Positions 18,134 through 26,356 of a stretch of DNA of 64,000 bases are shown one piece after another. The notes under the pieces are model-generated. The model did no database searches, was not told the origin of the DNA, and saw only the letters and a program-made list of their open reading frames with translations. Source of the DNA: an unidentified bacterial endosymbiont. GTDB taxonomy: Bacteria > Pseudomonadota > Gammaproteobacteria > Enterobacterales > G038960095. Made by a program: the position numbers and the translations under genes. Every line of letters starts with the position of its first letter. The first letter of the stretch is position 1. The DNA lies in contig NZ_OU907312.1 in the NCBI RefSeq assembly GCF_918320885.1, positions 62,001-126,000 of the forward strand, read 5' to 3'.

Positions 18134-19324
18134 TTAAATGGCGATACTCAGTTGCAGCGCGGCACCTAAATTTCTTTTAGAGCCAACCATTCCAGTCACA
18201 TCAAATTTAACCTTTTCACCCGGGTGAAAACCAAAACCAACAGTGGCCATGTTCGGTTTGCTATTTTTCATGTCAATCCGATAACCGGCGCGGAGTTTTG
18301 CCCAGCTCAATGCTTCCCATTCAGCACCGACAGCAGCATATTGGTTGCCTTTTTGATTGGAAAACGCCTTGATGGGGGTCAAATCAACATCAGCAGCAGC
18401 GGTGAAACGCTCCCAGCGATAGGAGGCTCCGGCCGTGACTAACGGTGATGTCTCGTAAGTAAAGCTTTTGTCGTTAATGGCTTTAGTTTCCAGTTTATTG
18501 CGGAGCAGATTTTTACCTACCAAACCGACCGTCAGTTGCTCTGAAAGCTCGGCAGCCACACCAAGATCAACATTGAATTTCTTGTGTTGTGATTGGTACT
18601 GACTGGCTTTCATATCCTTGCGGTCGAATTTATTAACCCCCACTGCGTAGTTATAGATTTTAATCTCCTGCATTTTTGGAGAAAGTCCGATGTGCAGGGG
18701 TTTACCGGCCACTTCGAAGCTACGAGCGACTGAAACACCATAGTCAGTGACCCAAGACGCTAGGCCACGCAGTTCAGAGTCTGTGTTGTGCTCAAAGTCT
18801 ACAGCTGGGACTTGTCCATTCTGGATCAAATTAAGCAGTCTTAAGTCTGCTTCGTCAACCATCGTATGTACGGTGGCATCTGCGTGTGTTTTAGCGAACA
18901 AACCTATTTTATTAGTTTCTGAAGGAATGATGACGCTTGCTGACAGGCCAATATTGAAGTTAACATTTTTATCTTTGACTGCTTCCAGGATAGATTTCAG
19001 TTCCCCAGCCCCTTGTTGGGCATTCATAAGGTGGGCGTGGCGGTTGCTTTCATACTCATCCACCTTCGATTTGATTTTTTTGAACTCATCAATCAAATGG
19101 TTTTTGTCTGACAGCTGTAGGCCGAGTGAGGGGATGGTCAGGCTAAGTTTATTGGTTTTGGCGATTAAAGCAGGGTTGGCTAGTAGTGCGCTGTTATCCA
19201 TAGATGAAGCGACCCCGACTCCGCCCATAGCATCATTTCGAGCATCAAAATAGGTGTTGGCAGCCAGCGCATTGCCGGCTATTAATAGGCTCACTGCTGA
19301 GGCTACTGCTGTTTTTTTGATCAT
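18134..19324 (-). CDS. traF: TraF-type conjugal transfer outer-membrane protein
   Basis: The 396 aa begin with a signal peptide (MIKKTAVASAVSLLIAGNALA) followed by NTYFDARNDAMGGVGVASS and LLANPALIAKT, hallmarks of the plasmid-transfer TraF family (TraF_2). The C-terminal half alternates polar and hydrophobic residues (VTAGASYRWERFTAAADVDL, LRAGYRIDM) and ends in a beta-strand LGAALQLSIAI, consistent with an FadL-like outer-membrane barrel. It is transcribed toward virB5. The exact molecular role is not established for this family. Confidence 0.75.
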   Translation of the reverse strand: MIKKTAVASAVSLLIAGNALAANTYFDARNDAMGGVGVASSMDNSALLANPALIAKTNKLSLTIPSLGLQLSDKNHLIDEFKKIKSKVDEYESNRHAHLMNAQQGAGELKSILEAVKDKNVNFNIGLSASVIIPSETNKIGLFAKTHADATVHTMVDEADLRLLNLIQNGQVPAVDFEHNTDSELRGLASWVTDYGVSVARSFEVAGKPLHIGLSPKMQEIKIYNYAVGVNKFDRKDMKASQYQSQHKKFNVDLGVAAELSEQLTVGLVGKNLLRNKLETKAINDKSFTYETSPLVTAGASYRWERFTAAADVDLTPIKAFSNQKGNQYAAVGAEWEALSWAKLRAGYRIDMKNSKPNMATVGFGFHPGEKVKFDVTGMVGSKRNLGAALQLSIAI

Positions 19325-19470
19325 TCCTTTTTATTCCTTTCGAAAGGTTTTGGTTAAAATAAAAAAACTACCTTGATATTGTACCATTAATTACCAGCAA
19401 AACAATATTAATTCATAATAAATTATGCTATTATTTGTGTTAATTTTTTTATAAATAACATTGAGATTTT

Positions 19471-19914
19471 ATGGGTTATATTATAGCAATCATGATGTTT
19501 ATGAGCTCTGTGATGGGACTATGGTTTTTTAATCAAAACCAAATTTTAATAGAAAACAGTATTCACCATTCAGAAACAGAGTCCTATATCAATCATATAA
19601 AAATCTATGCGGATGCCCTTGAGGTTTTTATTAAAACAAAGCCAGTCAATCAAGAGGAAGTGGCTGATAATCAACTCAATCTACCTGCATGGTTTACCGG
19701 AGACCACAGAATTAAAAAACAGCTTTTTTCAGGAAGAGGCTATGTTTACCTACCAGCAGTTCCCGGTCTGTTTGAATCCTTGCATCAAGCACTTCATGGT
19801 TCACTGCTCTTAGGAAAAGTCAATAATCAGAAGATGGTTCATTTGACTGAAGGAAAACTAGAGATTCCTTTGCCACCAGATATTCCTGATGGATATATTG
19901 TTTATGTTATTTAA
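19471..19914 (+). CDS. pilM: PilM-like protein of the conjugative thin-pilus (R64 type) cluster
   Basis: The 147 aa have one N-terminal membrane segment (YIIAIMMFMSSVMGLWFF) and a periplasmic-type domain with PAWFTGDHRIKKQLF, GRGYVYLPAVPGLF and a Pro-rich end, resembling the R64 PilM/thin-pilus family in size and layout. It overlaps the following prepilin-peptidase gene by 26 bp. The rest of a pil operon (pilL to pilV) is absent from the window. The family call rests on recall and context. Confidence 0.5.
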   Translation: MGYIIAIMMFMSSVMGLWFFNQNQILIENSIHHSETESYINHIKIYADALEVFIKTKPVNQEEVADNQLNLPAWFTGDHRIKKQLFSGRGYVYLPAVPGLFESLHQALHGSLLLGKVNNQKMVHLTEGKLEIPLPPDIPDGYIVYVI

Positions 19915-20551
19915 TGTATTGATGCTAACAATTTTTCTATTGGTTAGCGTTTTACTGTATAAACCAATTATTTTATTGTCAAGAATTATTGTTAAACATC
20001 TAGAAACTCAGGTTTTAGATAACACAGGGTGTTTTACTAAAGAAGCGTCAAGTAATCAATATCAATCTTCTGTCAATAATTTTTTTGTAATTTTAGCTGT
20101 TTTTATTATTTCAACAACTTCTATTTACTTTAATGGTTTTTATCTGCTTCTAGGTTTTTTGTTATTAACTTGCGGTATTATTGATTTTGAAAGACGCTAT
20201 TTACCTGAAGAGCTAACCACACTGCTGCTCTGGTCAGCGTTAATCCTTTCAGCCTTAGGGTTTGTAGAGTTGCCGCTAAAAGAGAGTGTGTTCGGAGCAG
20301 TCAGTGGTTTTAGTTTTATTTTTGTCCTAGATTGCTTCTTAAAGGCGACTAAACGAGGAGCGTTCGGCTCTGGGGATGCCTCATTTTTAGCAGCCATCGG
20401 CGCTTGGAGCGGCCCCCTAATGGTTCCCCTGGTTTTTAGCCTAGCGTTGCTCGGCCACTCGAAGGGTGGGGCTAGAAAGCCTTTTGGCCATCGCTTGGCT
20501 ATGGCCGGTTGGGTTTGTGTTCTGCTCAGGTTAATCGCCAGAAAACTGTAG
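19889..20551 (+). CDS. Prepilin peptidase-like aspartyl protease (PilU type, no methylase domain)
   Basis: Polytopic A24-type peptidase of 220 aa. Catalytic aspartates are seen in GIIDFERRYLPEELTT and in the GxGD motif GAFGSGDASFLAAIGAW. Unlike the chromosomal PilD at 669-1493, it lacks both CxxC pairs of the N-methyltransferase domain; the N-terminus is a single hydrophobic helix plus a short loop. Being coupled to the pilM-like gene suggests it processes the conjugative thin-pilus prepilin. Composition is AT-rich at the start and richer in GC near the end. Confidence 0.75.
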   Translation: MDILFMLFNVLMLTIFLLVSVLLYKPIILLSRIIVKHLETQVLDNTGCFTKEASSNQYQSSVNNFFVILAVFIISTTSIYFNGFYLLLGFLLLTCGIIDFERRYLPEELTTLLLWSALILSALGFVELPLKESVFGAVSGFSFIFVLDCFLKATKRGAFGSGDASFLAAIGAWSGPLMVPLVFSLALLGHSKGGARKPFGHRLAMAGWVCVLLRLIARKL

Positions 20552-20603
20552 GAAACAAAAAAGTTATCTACAGTTTCACGGGATAATTCTGTGAAAAGAG
20601 CGT

Positions 20604-20618
20604 CCTAACGCTGGATTC
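20604..20618 (+). repeat. 15-bp match to the IS30 left end
   Basis: CCTAACGCTGGATTC occurs here and at 61039-61053, spanning the left terminus of the IS30 element. It may be a leftover IS30-type end. Confidence 0.35.
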
Positions 20619-20665
20619 TACTGAGATAACAGTGTTGTATACTTTTCAAGCAATACAAACAGCTA

Positions 20666-21622
20666 TCAATGCAGGCGCAGTTGTGACATATCTTCATCGG
20701 AGAGCTTAGTGACTCTTTTAACAAATTTTTCATCGGCGCCTTCAGCTAACATACCTTTGGCGATGGCAAGTCGCTCGTCTAATCTACCGCGCTGTTCACC
20801 ACGTTGTTCACCACGTTGTTCAAATCTTTGTGCAATGGTCATCACATCCTCCTGCGAACTAGGAACTGCTCGGATGATAGTCTCTACAAGCGCATTCTCA
20901 TCAGAAACTTCTCCTATTCTCCACATATAATACATCAAAGTCCTGGCTAATTCACGTGTAGGGTTGGCAATAGCCCAAGCCTGAGCTAGCAAAATCGCTT
21001 TTTCCAGTAGGTCTCTAGACCAAATATGTTTCAGTACCGCCTCTAGTAGTGCAATGCTTCGATGAGTGAGTATCTCTTCGTCTGGAACGACGGTGATGTC
21101 CACTAAGGGGAAGGGTCCATGGTATAGCTGCTCAGCCAGCGCTACGTTCTCAAAGCAGTCGACAAAGCGCATTTTGTTGGTATGGGGATAGGGTTGTTTG
21201 GGCCCGTGATAAAATAAGAGCGGCACTACCAGTGGAACCACCTTAGATTCCTGGCCTCTCTTTTTCGCTTGATCGAGATGCTTCTGCATCACAGCTAAAC
21301 TGTAGCGCAATAGCCGAAAGGGCATTAGGGGGTCATCACTGCTTTGGTGTTCCACTAGGCAGTAGATATAGCAATCTTCACCCTGAGTGCTTTTGAGTGA
21401 ATACACAATATCGGAACAGTACTGTTTTATATCCTCATCTACAAAAGAGCCAGAGGAGAGGCTGAGTGTCGTGAAATCCAGCTGCTGCTGAATCACTGCT
21501 GGCAGGTGGGCTCTCAAAAAATCCTCAGCGACCATTAAGTCGCTCATACATTTTTTGAATACCCCATCGTGAGGCATTGATGGGTCTTCTGGTGTTGACC
21601 TATTTTTAGTTGTTTTAGACAC
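20666..21622 (-). CDS. Rpn/YhgA-family recombination-promoting nuclease (PD-(D/E)XK)
   Basis: The 318 aa match RpnA-type putative transposases: PHDGVFKKCMSDLMVAEDFL, then the catalytic core SDIVYSLKSTQGEDCYIYCL (Asp) and VEHQSSDDPLMPFRLLRY (ExQ), then a long helical middle. The C-terminus contains a short RGEQRGEQRG repeat and the tail IAKGMLAEGADEKFVKRVT shared with the 56024-56875 protein. GTG start at 21622 has GGAG 7 bases upstream. E. coli Rpn proteins are nucleases that raise RecA-independent recombination; that activity is inferred here. Confidence 0.85.
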   Translation of the reverse strand: MSKTTKNRSTPEDPSMPHDGVFKKCMSDLMVAEDFLRAHLPAVIQQQLDFTTLSLSSGSFVDEDIKQYCSDIVYSLKSTQGEDCYIYCLVEHQSSDDPLMPFRLLRYSLAVMQKHLDQAKKRGQESKVVPLVVPLLFYHGPKQPYPHTNKMRFVDCFENVALAEQLYHGPFPLVDITVVPDEEILTHRSIALLEAVLKHIWSRDLLEKAILLAQAWAIANPTRELARTLMYYMWRIGEVSDENALVETIIRAVPSSQEDVMTIAQRFEQRGEQRGEQRGRLDERLAIAKGMLAEGADEKFVKRVTKLSDEDMSQLRLH

Positions 21623-21625
21623 TGG

Positions 21626-21805
21626 CTACTCCAGTAGGGATTTGGAAAGATTTTGATACAAACGATCAGCCTGACTGTGAAGCGCCTCACAGGCATCAAC
21701 TTGATCGTCTAAATCCAAATCCTTGAGGTTTTCAAGCAATAGTGAAGCCTGGTCCTTCAGGGCGAGGATATCAGGCGCCCTATAGTGGTCTTTGTTGCTG
21801 TTCAG
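21626..21805 (-). CDS. Small upstream ORF of the Rpn gene (uncertain)
   Basis: In frame with, and directly after, the resolvase stop (TGA 21806-21808), about 59 codons remain open and end in TAG at 21626-21628, just before the Rpn start. The translated sequence is helical (LKDQASLLLENLKDLDLDDQ). The only start is a CTG. It may be the end of a gene cut off by the resolvase insertion or a coding leader for the Rpn gene. Confidence 0.3.
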   Translation of the reverse strand: MNSNKDHYRAPDILALKDQASLLLENLKDLDLDDQVDACEALHSQADRLYQNLSKSLLE

Positions 21806-22363
21806 TCAACCCTTTCTCAGGTATTGGTATACGGTCTCGCGACTGACGCCAAATTCGCGAGCGAGTTTGGCTTTTTGTTCTCCGGCTGCTGCCAATATCT
21901 GCAGTTCAGCTATCCGCTCTGTTGAGAGCGCTTTTTTACGACCTCGGTAGGCTCCACGCTGCTTGGCGAGCGCAATCCCCTCACGCTGCCGTTCACGAAT
22001 CAGGGCGCGCTCAAACTCGGCAAATGCGCCCATCACCGACAGCATCAAATTTGCCATCGGAGAATCTTCGCCAGTGAAGGTCAAGCACTCCTTGATGAAC
22101 TCGATGCGCACGCCTCGCCGGGTAAGCTGCTGCACTAAGCGGCGCAGATCGTCCAAGTTGCGTGCCAGCCGGTCCATGCTGTGTACCACCACCACGTCTC
22201 CTTCACGCACAAAGGAGATCAAAACATCCAGTTGCGGTCGTTGAGTGTCCTTGCCTGAAGCCTTGTCGGTGAATACTTTATCGACTTGAACATGTTCAAG
22301 TTGGCGCTCCGGGTTTTGATCAAAGCTGCTGACACGGATGTAACCTATGCGCTGCCCCTTCAA
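21806..22363 (-). CDS. tnpR: Tn3-type serine resolvase TnpR
   Basis: Serine recombinase of 185 aa: catalytic Ser in RIGYIRVSSFDQNPERQL, then VVVHSMDRLARNLDDL, GEDSPMANLMLSVMGAFAEF, RQREGIALAKQRGAYRG, and a C-terminal HTH (KLAREFGVSRETVYQYLRK). Start: TTG 22363 preceded by AGGAG at 5 bases gives the standard MKGQRIGYIRVSS; the frame is open further upstream. No tnpA is present, so it is a transposon remnant or a stand-alone invertase. The interval 22420-22560 could hold its res site, but I could not define subsites. Confidence 0.88.
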   Translation of the reverse strand: MKGQRIGYIRVSSFDQNPERQLEHVQVDKVFTDKASGKDTQRPQLDVLISFVREGDVVVVHSMDRLARNLDDLRRLVQQLTRRGVRIEFIKECLTFTGEDSPMANLMLSVMGAFAEFERALIRERQREGIALAKQRGAYRGRKKALSTERIAELQILAAAGEQKAKLAREFGVSRETVYQYLRKG

Positions 22364-22619
22364 GATAGCTCCTAAGCCTGAAAGTGTCAGGAATAAATCT
22401 ATGACGTTACGCAGCAAGTGTCAACAAATTAAAATAACACTCTATTGTGACGTTTATAACTGACCCACCCTGACATCAGGTTAGGGTGTACTTCAAATTG
22501 ACATAGTGTTTGATTGATTCAGATTTAATCTGTATTATTATAAATGTACAATTATGATTTATTGTCGAATAGTTATAATGTAACTAACCAACTCCGGCAA
22601 ATTTCAATGGAGATTCAAT

Positions 22620-22889
22620 ATGGCTCAGACAGCAACCAAAGTGCTGACCACACATGTACCACTTCCATTAGCTGAGAAAGTTGAGCAAGTAGCAGAACGA
22701 ATGGAGCGTTCACGCGCCTGGATTATAAAACAGGCACTATCGGCTTGGCTCGAGCAAGAGGAAGAGAGAGAGCGATTGACTCAAGAAGCCCTGGCTGATG
22801 TAGACGTCGGTCATGTCATCGCGCACCAGGATGTACAAGCGTGGGCAGATAGTCTGAGTACAGACAAGATAATGCCGGTACCCTGCTGA
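22620..22889 (+). CDS. Ribbon-helix-helix antitoxin (CopG/ParD-like)
   Basis: The 89 aa start with a RHH DNA-binding domain (VLTTHVPLPLAEKVEQVAER, RSRAWIIKQALSAWLEQEE), followed by an acidic tail that would bind the toxin. A GGAG lies 7 bases before the ATG. The stop shares one base with the toxin ATG (TGATG), so the pair is coupled. Such antitoxins repress their own promoter; an AT-rich candidate with TATAAT lies upstream. Confidence 0.88.
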   Translation: MAQTATKVLTTHVPLPLAEKVEQVAERMERSRAWIIKQALSAWLEQEEERERLTQEALADVDVGHVIAHQDVQAWADSLSTDKIMPVPC

Positions 22890-23164
22890 TGGAGTTAAAG
22901 TGGACCAGCAAGGCGCTTTCCGATCTGGTTCGGCTCTATGAATTCCTAGCTCCGGTGAACCAGCCAGCTGCTGCACGAGCCGTACAGGGGCTAACCAAAG
23001 CACCGACTATTTTTCTAACCCATGCACGTATCGGTGAACAGCTTTTCGAGTATGAGCCGCGTGAGGTTAGGCGGCTTCTTGTCGGGCACTATGAAATGCG
23101 TTATGAAATTCAGGACTCTTCTATTTACGTGCTGAGGGTGTGGCATACCAGAGAAGATCGCTGA
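22889..23164 (+). CDS. ParE/RelE-family toxin
   Basis: The 91 aa fit the ParE/RelE fold: WTSKALSDLVRLYEFLAPVN, RIGEQLFEYEPREVRRLLVG, YEMRYEIQDSSIYVLRVWHTRE. Members are gyrase poisons (ParE) or ribosome-dependent RNases (RelE); the RHH partner favours a ParE-like assignment but the target cannot be told from sequence. The reading frame is intact and paired with the upstream antitoxin. It sits among resolvase, intron and IS fragments, where it could act as a stabilising module. Confidence 0.88.
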   Translation: MELKWTSKALSDLVRLYEFLAPVNQPAAARAVQGLTKAPTIFLTHARIGEQLFEYEPREVRRLLVGHYEMRYEIQDSSIYVLRVWHTREDR

Positions 23165-23258
23165 CATTGTCAGCCGCTCTACGCCAGCAGAAAGGCTTAG
23201 CATACGATTTTTTCCGTTTGGAGAGTAGCGGAGCACTTTTCAATACCCCGCCCTCGCA

Positions 23259-23291
23259 GAACCGGACTTGGAGCGTTACACCATCCGGCTC
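23259..23291 (-). ncRNA. Group II intron domain V (remnant)
   Basis: On the minus strand GAGCCGGA pairs with TCCGGTTC around a partly degenerate inner hairpin. This is the domain V layout, with the catalytic AGC triad in the 5' strand. The reverse-transcriptase frame ends within it (GSRMV, then TAA) once IS3 copy 2 is removed. Intron sequence probably ends near 23223. Confidence 0.75.
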
Positions 23292-23374
23292 CCAGTTTGA
23301 TCTTGCTACCCTTTAACGGACACAACGAAGAGGAACAAAGCGTATAATTTTTTGTTACTTTTTGAGGTGAAGTT

Positions 23375-23674
23375 ATGAATCAAGGGGAATCAAGGAGCTA
23401 TGATAAGGAATTCAAGCTGAATGCGGTAAAGCTGTATCACAGCACTGGTAAAACGCTCTGTCAATTGAGCGAGGAATTGGGAGTTCCCAAGAGTACATTG
23501 GCAGGGTGGGTCCATCAGCATAACAAGGATGGTGCAGAGGCTTTCCCGGGCAAAGGATACCTGAAAGCGTCTGATGCTGAGCTCAGTCAATTGCGGAAAG
23601 AATTGGCGATAGCACGCGAAGAGAGGGATATCCTAAAAAAAGCCTTGGGCATCTTCTCAGTGGCCCGCAAGTAA
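23375..23674 (+). CDS. IS3-family transposase OrfA (copy 2)
   Basis: Identical in translation to the copy-1 OrfA: HTH plus coiled-coil, 99 aa, with the A7G slippery run at 23635-23641 for -1 frameshifting into orfB. Confidence 0.93.
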   Translation: MNQGESRSYDKEFKLNAVKLYHSTGKTLCQLSEELGVPKSTLAGWVHQHNKDGAEAFPGKGYLKASDAELSQLRKELAIAREERDILKKALGIFSVARK

Positions 23675-23685
23675 AATACCAGTTT

Positions 23686-24540
23686 ATGCAAAAGCATGCT
23701 GGGGAATTCAGCGTAGAGAGGATGTCCAACGTGTTAGGTGTATCCCGCAGTGGCTATTATCAGTTTATCAAGGCTGAGCCATCCAAGCGCTATTGTGAGG
23801 ATGAGCGTTTAATATCTGAAATTAAAGAGGTTTATACCATAAGCAACCAAATTTACGGTAGCCCACGTATCCATGCTGAGTTACGAGCTAGAGGTGAGCG
23901 CTGTTCACGCAAACGGGTTTGTCGGCTAATGAAAGCAGCCCATATTGCGGCTAAGATGAAAAAACGATTTAAGGTAACCACAATAGTCGATCCAAAGGCC
24001 GCAGTGGCGCCTAATTTACTCAAGCAGAAGTTCACAGCCACTCGCCCTGATCAATACTGGGCAGCAGATATTACCTATATTCCGACCCAAGAGGGATGGT
24101 TGTATGTTGCTATCGTACTGGACCTGTTCTCTCGTAGTATCGTGGGGATGGATATGCAAGCTCACATGACCACCGAGTTAGTAGCCGCAGCATTACGCCA
24201 GGCAATAACACGGAGGAAGCCTGCTGCAGGTCTCATCCACCACTCCGACCGAGGCAGCCAGTATACCAGCAAAGGATTCAAGGCTGTATCGGCGCATCAC
24301 CAGATAACGCTTAGCATGAGTAGTACGGGCAATTGTTATGACAATGCAGTAGCAGAGAGTTTTTTCCATACCTTAAAAACAGAGCACACCCACTTTGAAC
24401 GTTTTGAGAGCAGAGAACAAGCCAAATTGAGCATTTTTGAATACGTAGAAGTGTTTTATAACCGACAGAGACGGCACTCAACGCTAGGCTATCTGTCTCC
24501 TGTAAATTTTGAAAAAAATTGGTTATCCCAGGTCGCTTAA
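23686..24540 (+). CDS. IS3-family transposase OrfB (copy 2)
   Basis: Identical in translation to the copy-1 OrfB: 284 aa with intact D-D-E catalytic residues. Both copies therefore look transposition-competent. Confidence 0.95.
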   Translation: MQKHAGEFSVERMSNVLGVSRSGYYQFIKAEPSKRYCEDERLISEIKEVYTISNQIYGSPRIHAELRARGERCSRKRVCRLMKAAHIAAKMKKRFKVTTIVDPKAAVAPNLLKQKFTATRPDQYWAADITYIPTQEGWLYVAIVLDLFSRSIVGMDMQAHMTTELVAAALRQAITRRKPAAGLIHHSDRGSQYTSKGFKAVSAHHQITLSMSSTGNCYDNAVAESFFHTLKTEHTHFERFESREQAKLSIFEYVEVFYNRQRRHSTLGYLSPVNFEKNWLSQVA

Positions 24541-24583
24541 GGTTTCTCTTCTCTGTGTCTAAAAAAAGGTGGCAAGATCAGTT

Positions 24584-24882
24584 TGAGGCATTCCCAATGG
24601 GCAGGGAAATAAATTATGTCTAATACGTACTGGCGGTAGCCATACTTTGAGCACCTCTCCGAAGCGTGCCCAGCTAATACTTTTGCGCTGGCTTCGGCGG
24701 TTAAGCCATTTGAACAGCAATCGGCTTATGCGGTAGACATAGGTTCTCAAGCTACGGCTATTGCCGCTGATGCCGAAGTACGCAATATGCCCCTGCATGT
24801 GCCGCCGTGCATAATCCATCATGGCGCGACCTCCACTTATGCGCAGTTTGCCTAGTTGTAGGCTAACTTCTTTAACTGGACG
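24584..24882 (-). pseudogene. Group II intron reverse transcriptase/maturase, C-terminal remnant
   Basis: The minus strand encodes the maturase (GIIM) part of an LtrA-like protein: RRHMQGHIAYFGISGNSRSL, RLLFKWLNRRSQRKSISWAR, LPPVRIRHNLFPCPLGMPQT. IS3 copy 2 interrupts it after PQT; deleting the IS restores TGSRMV and a TAA at about 23285. The entire RT polymerase domain is missing: upstream (24883 onward) the frame runs into intron 5'-type sequence, so an internal deletion preceded or accompanied the IS insertion. Confidence 0.8.
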
Positions 24883-24938
24883 GGATTCCCACCCGCTAGT
24901 TTATGCAACATTGCCAAGCCGCAACCGTGAGGAGACCC
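24883..24938 (-). repeat. Group II intron 5'-region fragment (dispersed repeat A)
   Basis: About 50 bp (ACGGTTGCGGCTTGGCAATG on the minus strand and onwards through TTGCATAAACTAGCGGGTGG) is nearly identical to 26760-26812. It abuts the maturase remnant on one side and the stop of the 441-aa gene on the other. I read it as the intron's domain I start. Confidence 0.6.
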
Positions 24939-24941
24939 TTC

Positions 24942-26267
24942 TTACGGCTGGCCTGGTAAACACTTTCGCAGTATATCTGAGTTATCAGGCAATTCATTAT
25001 CAATAAAATTTACTTCGAAAAACTTCTCTGCGCCTAATGCCACTTTTGAAGAATCTACAGATAAGTTAATGCCAGAAATACAACTGGCATTATCAAGAAT
25101 ATTTTTCTTAGCAATTTGGCTTTCAGGCATAGTACAATTTATGTGTTCCATTAATTTACCAACCACAGCATCAGGTCCTAGTAAATCAACTGCAACAAGA
25201 GTACAGTTTCCAGCAGTTGATTTACCAGCATATTTAGCAGTCGCAATAGTTGTACAAACTGTCTTCTCAGCTGCCCTGAGAAGATCGGTTGAAGTAATAC
25301 TGCTTGAGGCTACCTTTTTAGGTGCAGAAAAAATATCGTCTGCTGTAAAAAGGTTACTTTTGTCCATAAGATTAGCAATTTTACCTGCTTTCTCAAGACG
25401 ACATATATCATTTTTTCCTAAACAATTCGATGACGACGAGCTTGAGCTGCTTGATAACATATGACGACTCTTAGAAATATCTACTTCCGTATTGTGCATT
25501 TCCCTAATGTTTTCATTTGCTTCTCTGATTTTAAGTTTAATTTTATCTACATTTATAGGAATCTTAAGACCCTCTGAAACAGGAATGTTCACTTTTGTAG
25601 GTAGATGATCAAGAATATTTAAACCGCCCTGCAAAAAATCAGAATTATTTGGATTTAAAGTGTCTTCAGGAGCATTTAGGTAAAATTTTTCTGCAGAATT
25701 GGTTGCTGGGATCAGCTTATTGAAGTCAGTTTTTTTTTGACTGAAAAACTCCGTTAACTCCTTATTTCTACGAAATTTCCCTAACTCCATTGCCAAACCT
25801 TTTTCTGCATCATCTTGATTATTGGGTGGTGGTTTATGGGTTGCAATAGGCTGTAAAAAATTCCTTGTTTCACGATCTAAAATAGCAACGGTACTGTAAC
25901 CAGGTGCTGCTAATAAATTCATATCGCTCGTATTGGTAGTAAAAGAATTTAACTCTTCTGTCCTGCGCTTACTCACGATTCCTTCTGCTAATCCAATTAT
26001 CGGATGTTCAATTTTTTGTATCTTTTCTTGCTTCTCTTCTTCCCTTAAACGCTTCTCCTCTTCCCATTGTTGTTCAAGTTCTTCTCTTTCCCTACGGGAT
26101 TTCTCACGTTCATTTTGCAACACATCATCCCAGCTACTGGAATTTTCATCACCATAAAACGTGTAACAGCGATGACTATTATATGTAATCCCAGCGTTTA
26201 CGCCATGATCACCAAATGATACACCAACGCCTATCCCACTGATGATCTCACTGACTACATTCCCCAT
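24942..26267 (-). CDS. Hypothetical protein, 441 aa, coiled-coil and poly-Ser (possible effector)
   Basis: I do not recognise a family. Seen: a glycine-rich hydrophobic start (VVSEIISGIGVGVSFGDHGV), a highly charged coiled coil at about residues 50-88 (REREELEQQWEEEKRLREEE), a run of nine Ser near 275, and several Cys in the C-terminal third. No classical signal peptide. It is AT-rich and lies between intron fragments. The C-terminus (LRKCLPGQP, TAA 24942-24944) falls exactly where intron 5' sequence begins, so the original protein may have been longer. Eukaryote-like neighbours (Sel1, ankyrin) make an effector role plausible but unproven. Confidence 0.6.
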   Translation of the reverse strand: MGNVVSEIISGIGVGVSFGDHGVNAGITYNSHRCYTFYGDENSSSWDDVLQNEREKSRREREELEQQWEEEKRLREEEKQEKIQKIEHPIIGLAEGIVSKRRTEELNSFTTNTSDMNLLAAPGYSTVAILDRETRNFLQPIATHKPPPNNQDDAEKGLAMELGKFRRNKELTEFFSQKKTDFNKLIPATNSAEKFYLNAPEDTLNPNNSDFLQGGLNILDHLPTKVNIPVSEGLKIPINVDKIKLKIREANENIREMHNTEVDISKSRHMLSSSSSSSSSNCLGKNDICRLEKAGKIANLMDKSNLFTADDIFSAPKKVASSSITSTDLLRAAEKTVCTTIATAKYAGKSTAGNCTLVAVDLLGPDAVVGKLMEHINCTMPESQIAKKNILDNASCISGINLSVDSSKVALGAEKFFEVNFIDNELPDNSDILRKCLPGQP

Positions 26268-26356
26268 AAGTAATACCTTTATATTCTGTAAAAAAGTTAC
26301 TTATAACATAAATATTATTTTCCCAACAGATAATTGTCCAAGGTAATATGTCACCG

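Larger units (their letters stand above)
23298..24580 (+). mobile_element. IS3-family element, copy 2 (1283 bp) inserted in a group II intron
   Basis: Same ends and length as copy 1 (TGATCTTGCTACC to GGTGGCAAGATCA) with its own 3-bp duplication GTT at 23295-23297 and 24581-24583. The encoded proteins are identical to copy 1 along their whole length. The two copies are in direct orientation 7026 bp apart. Confidence 0.95.

Noticed and set aside
18747-19253. 168-codon plus-strand frame antisense to traF
   Set aside because: The minus frame has a signal peptide and family motifs; the antisense frame has none.
22420-22560. res site for the resolvase
   Set aside because: The position is right, but I could not define three inverted-repeat subsites by eye.
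25069-25464. 131-codon plus-strand frame inside the 441-aa gene
   Set aside because: Shadow of the longer minus frame, with no ribosome site or recognisable sequence.
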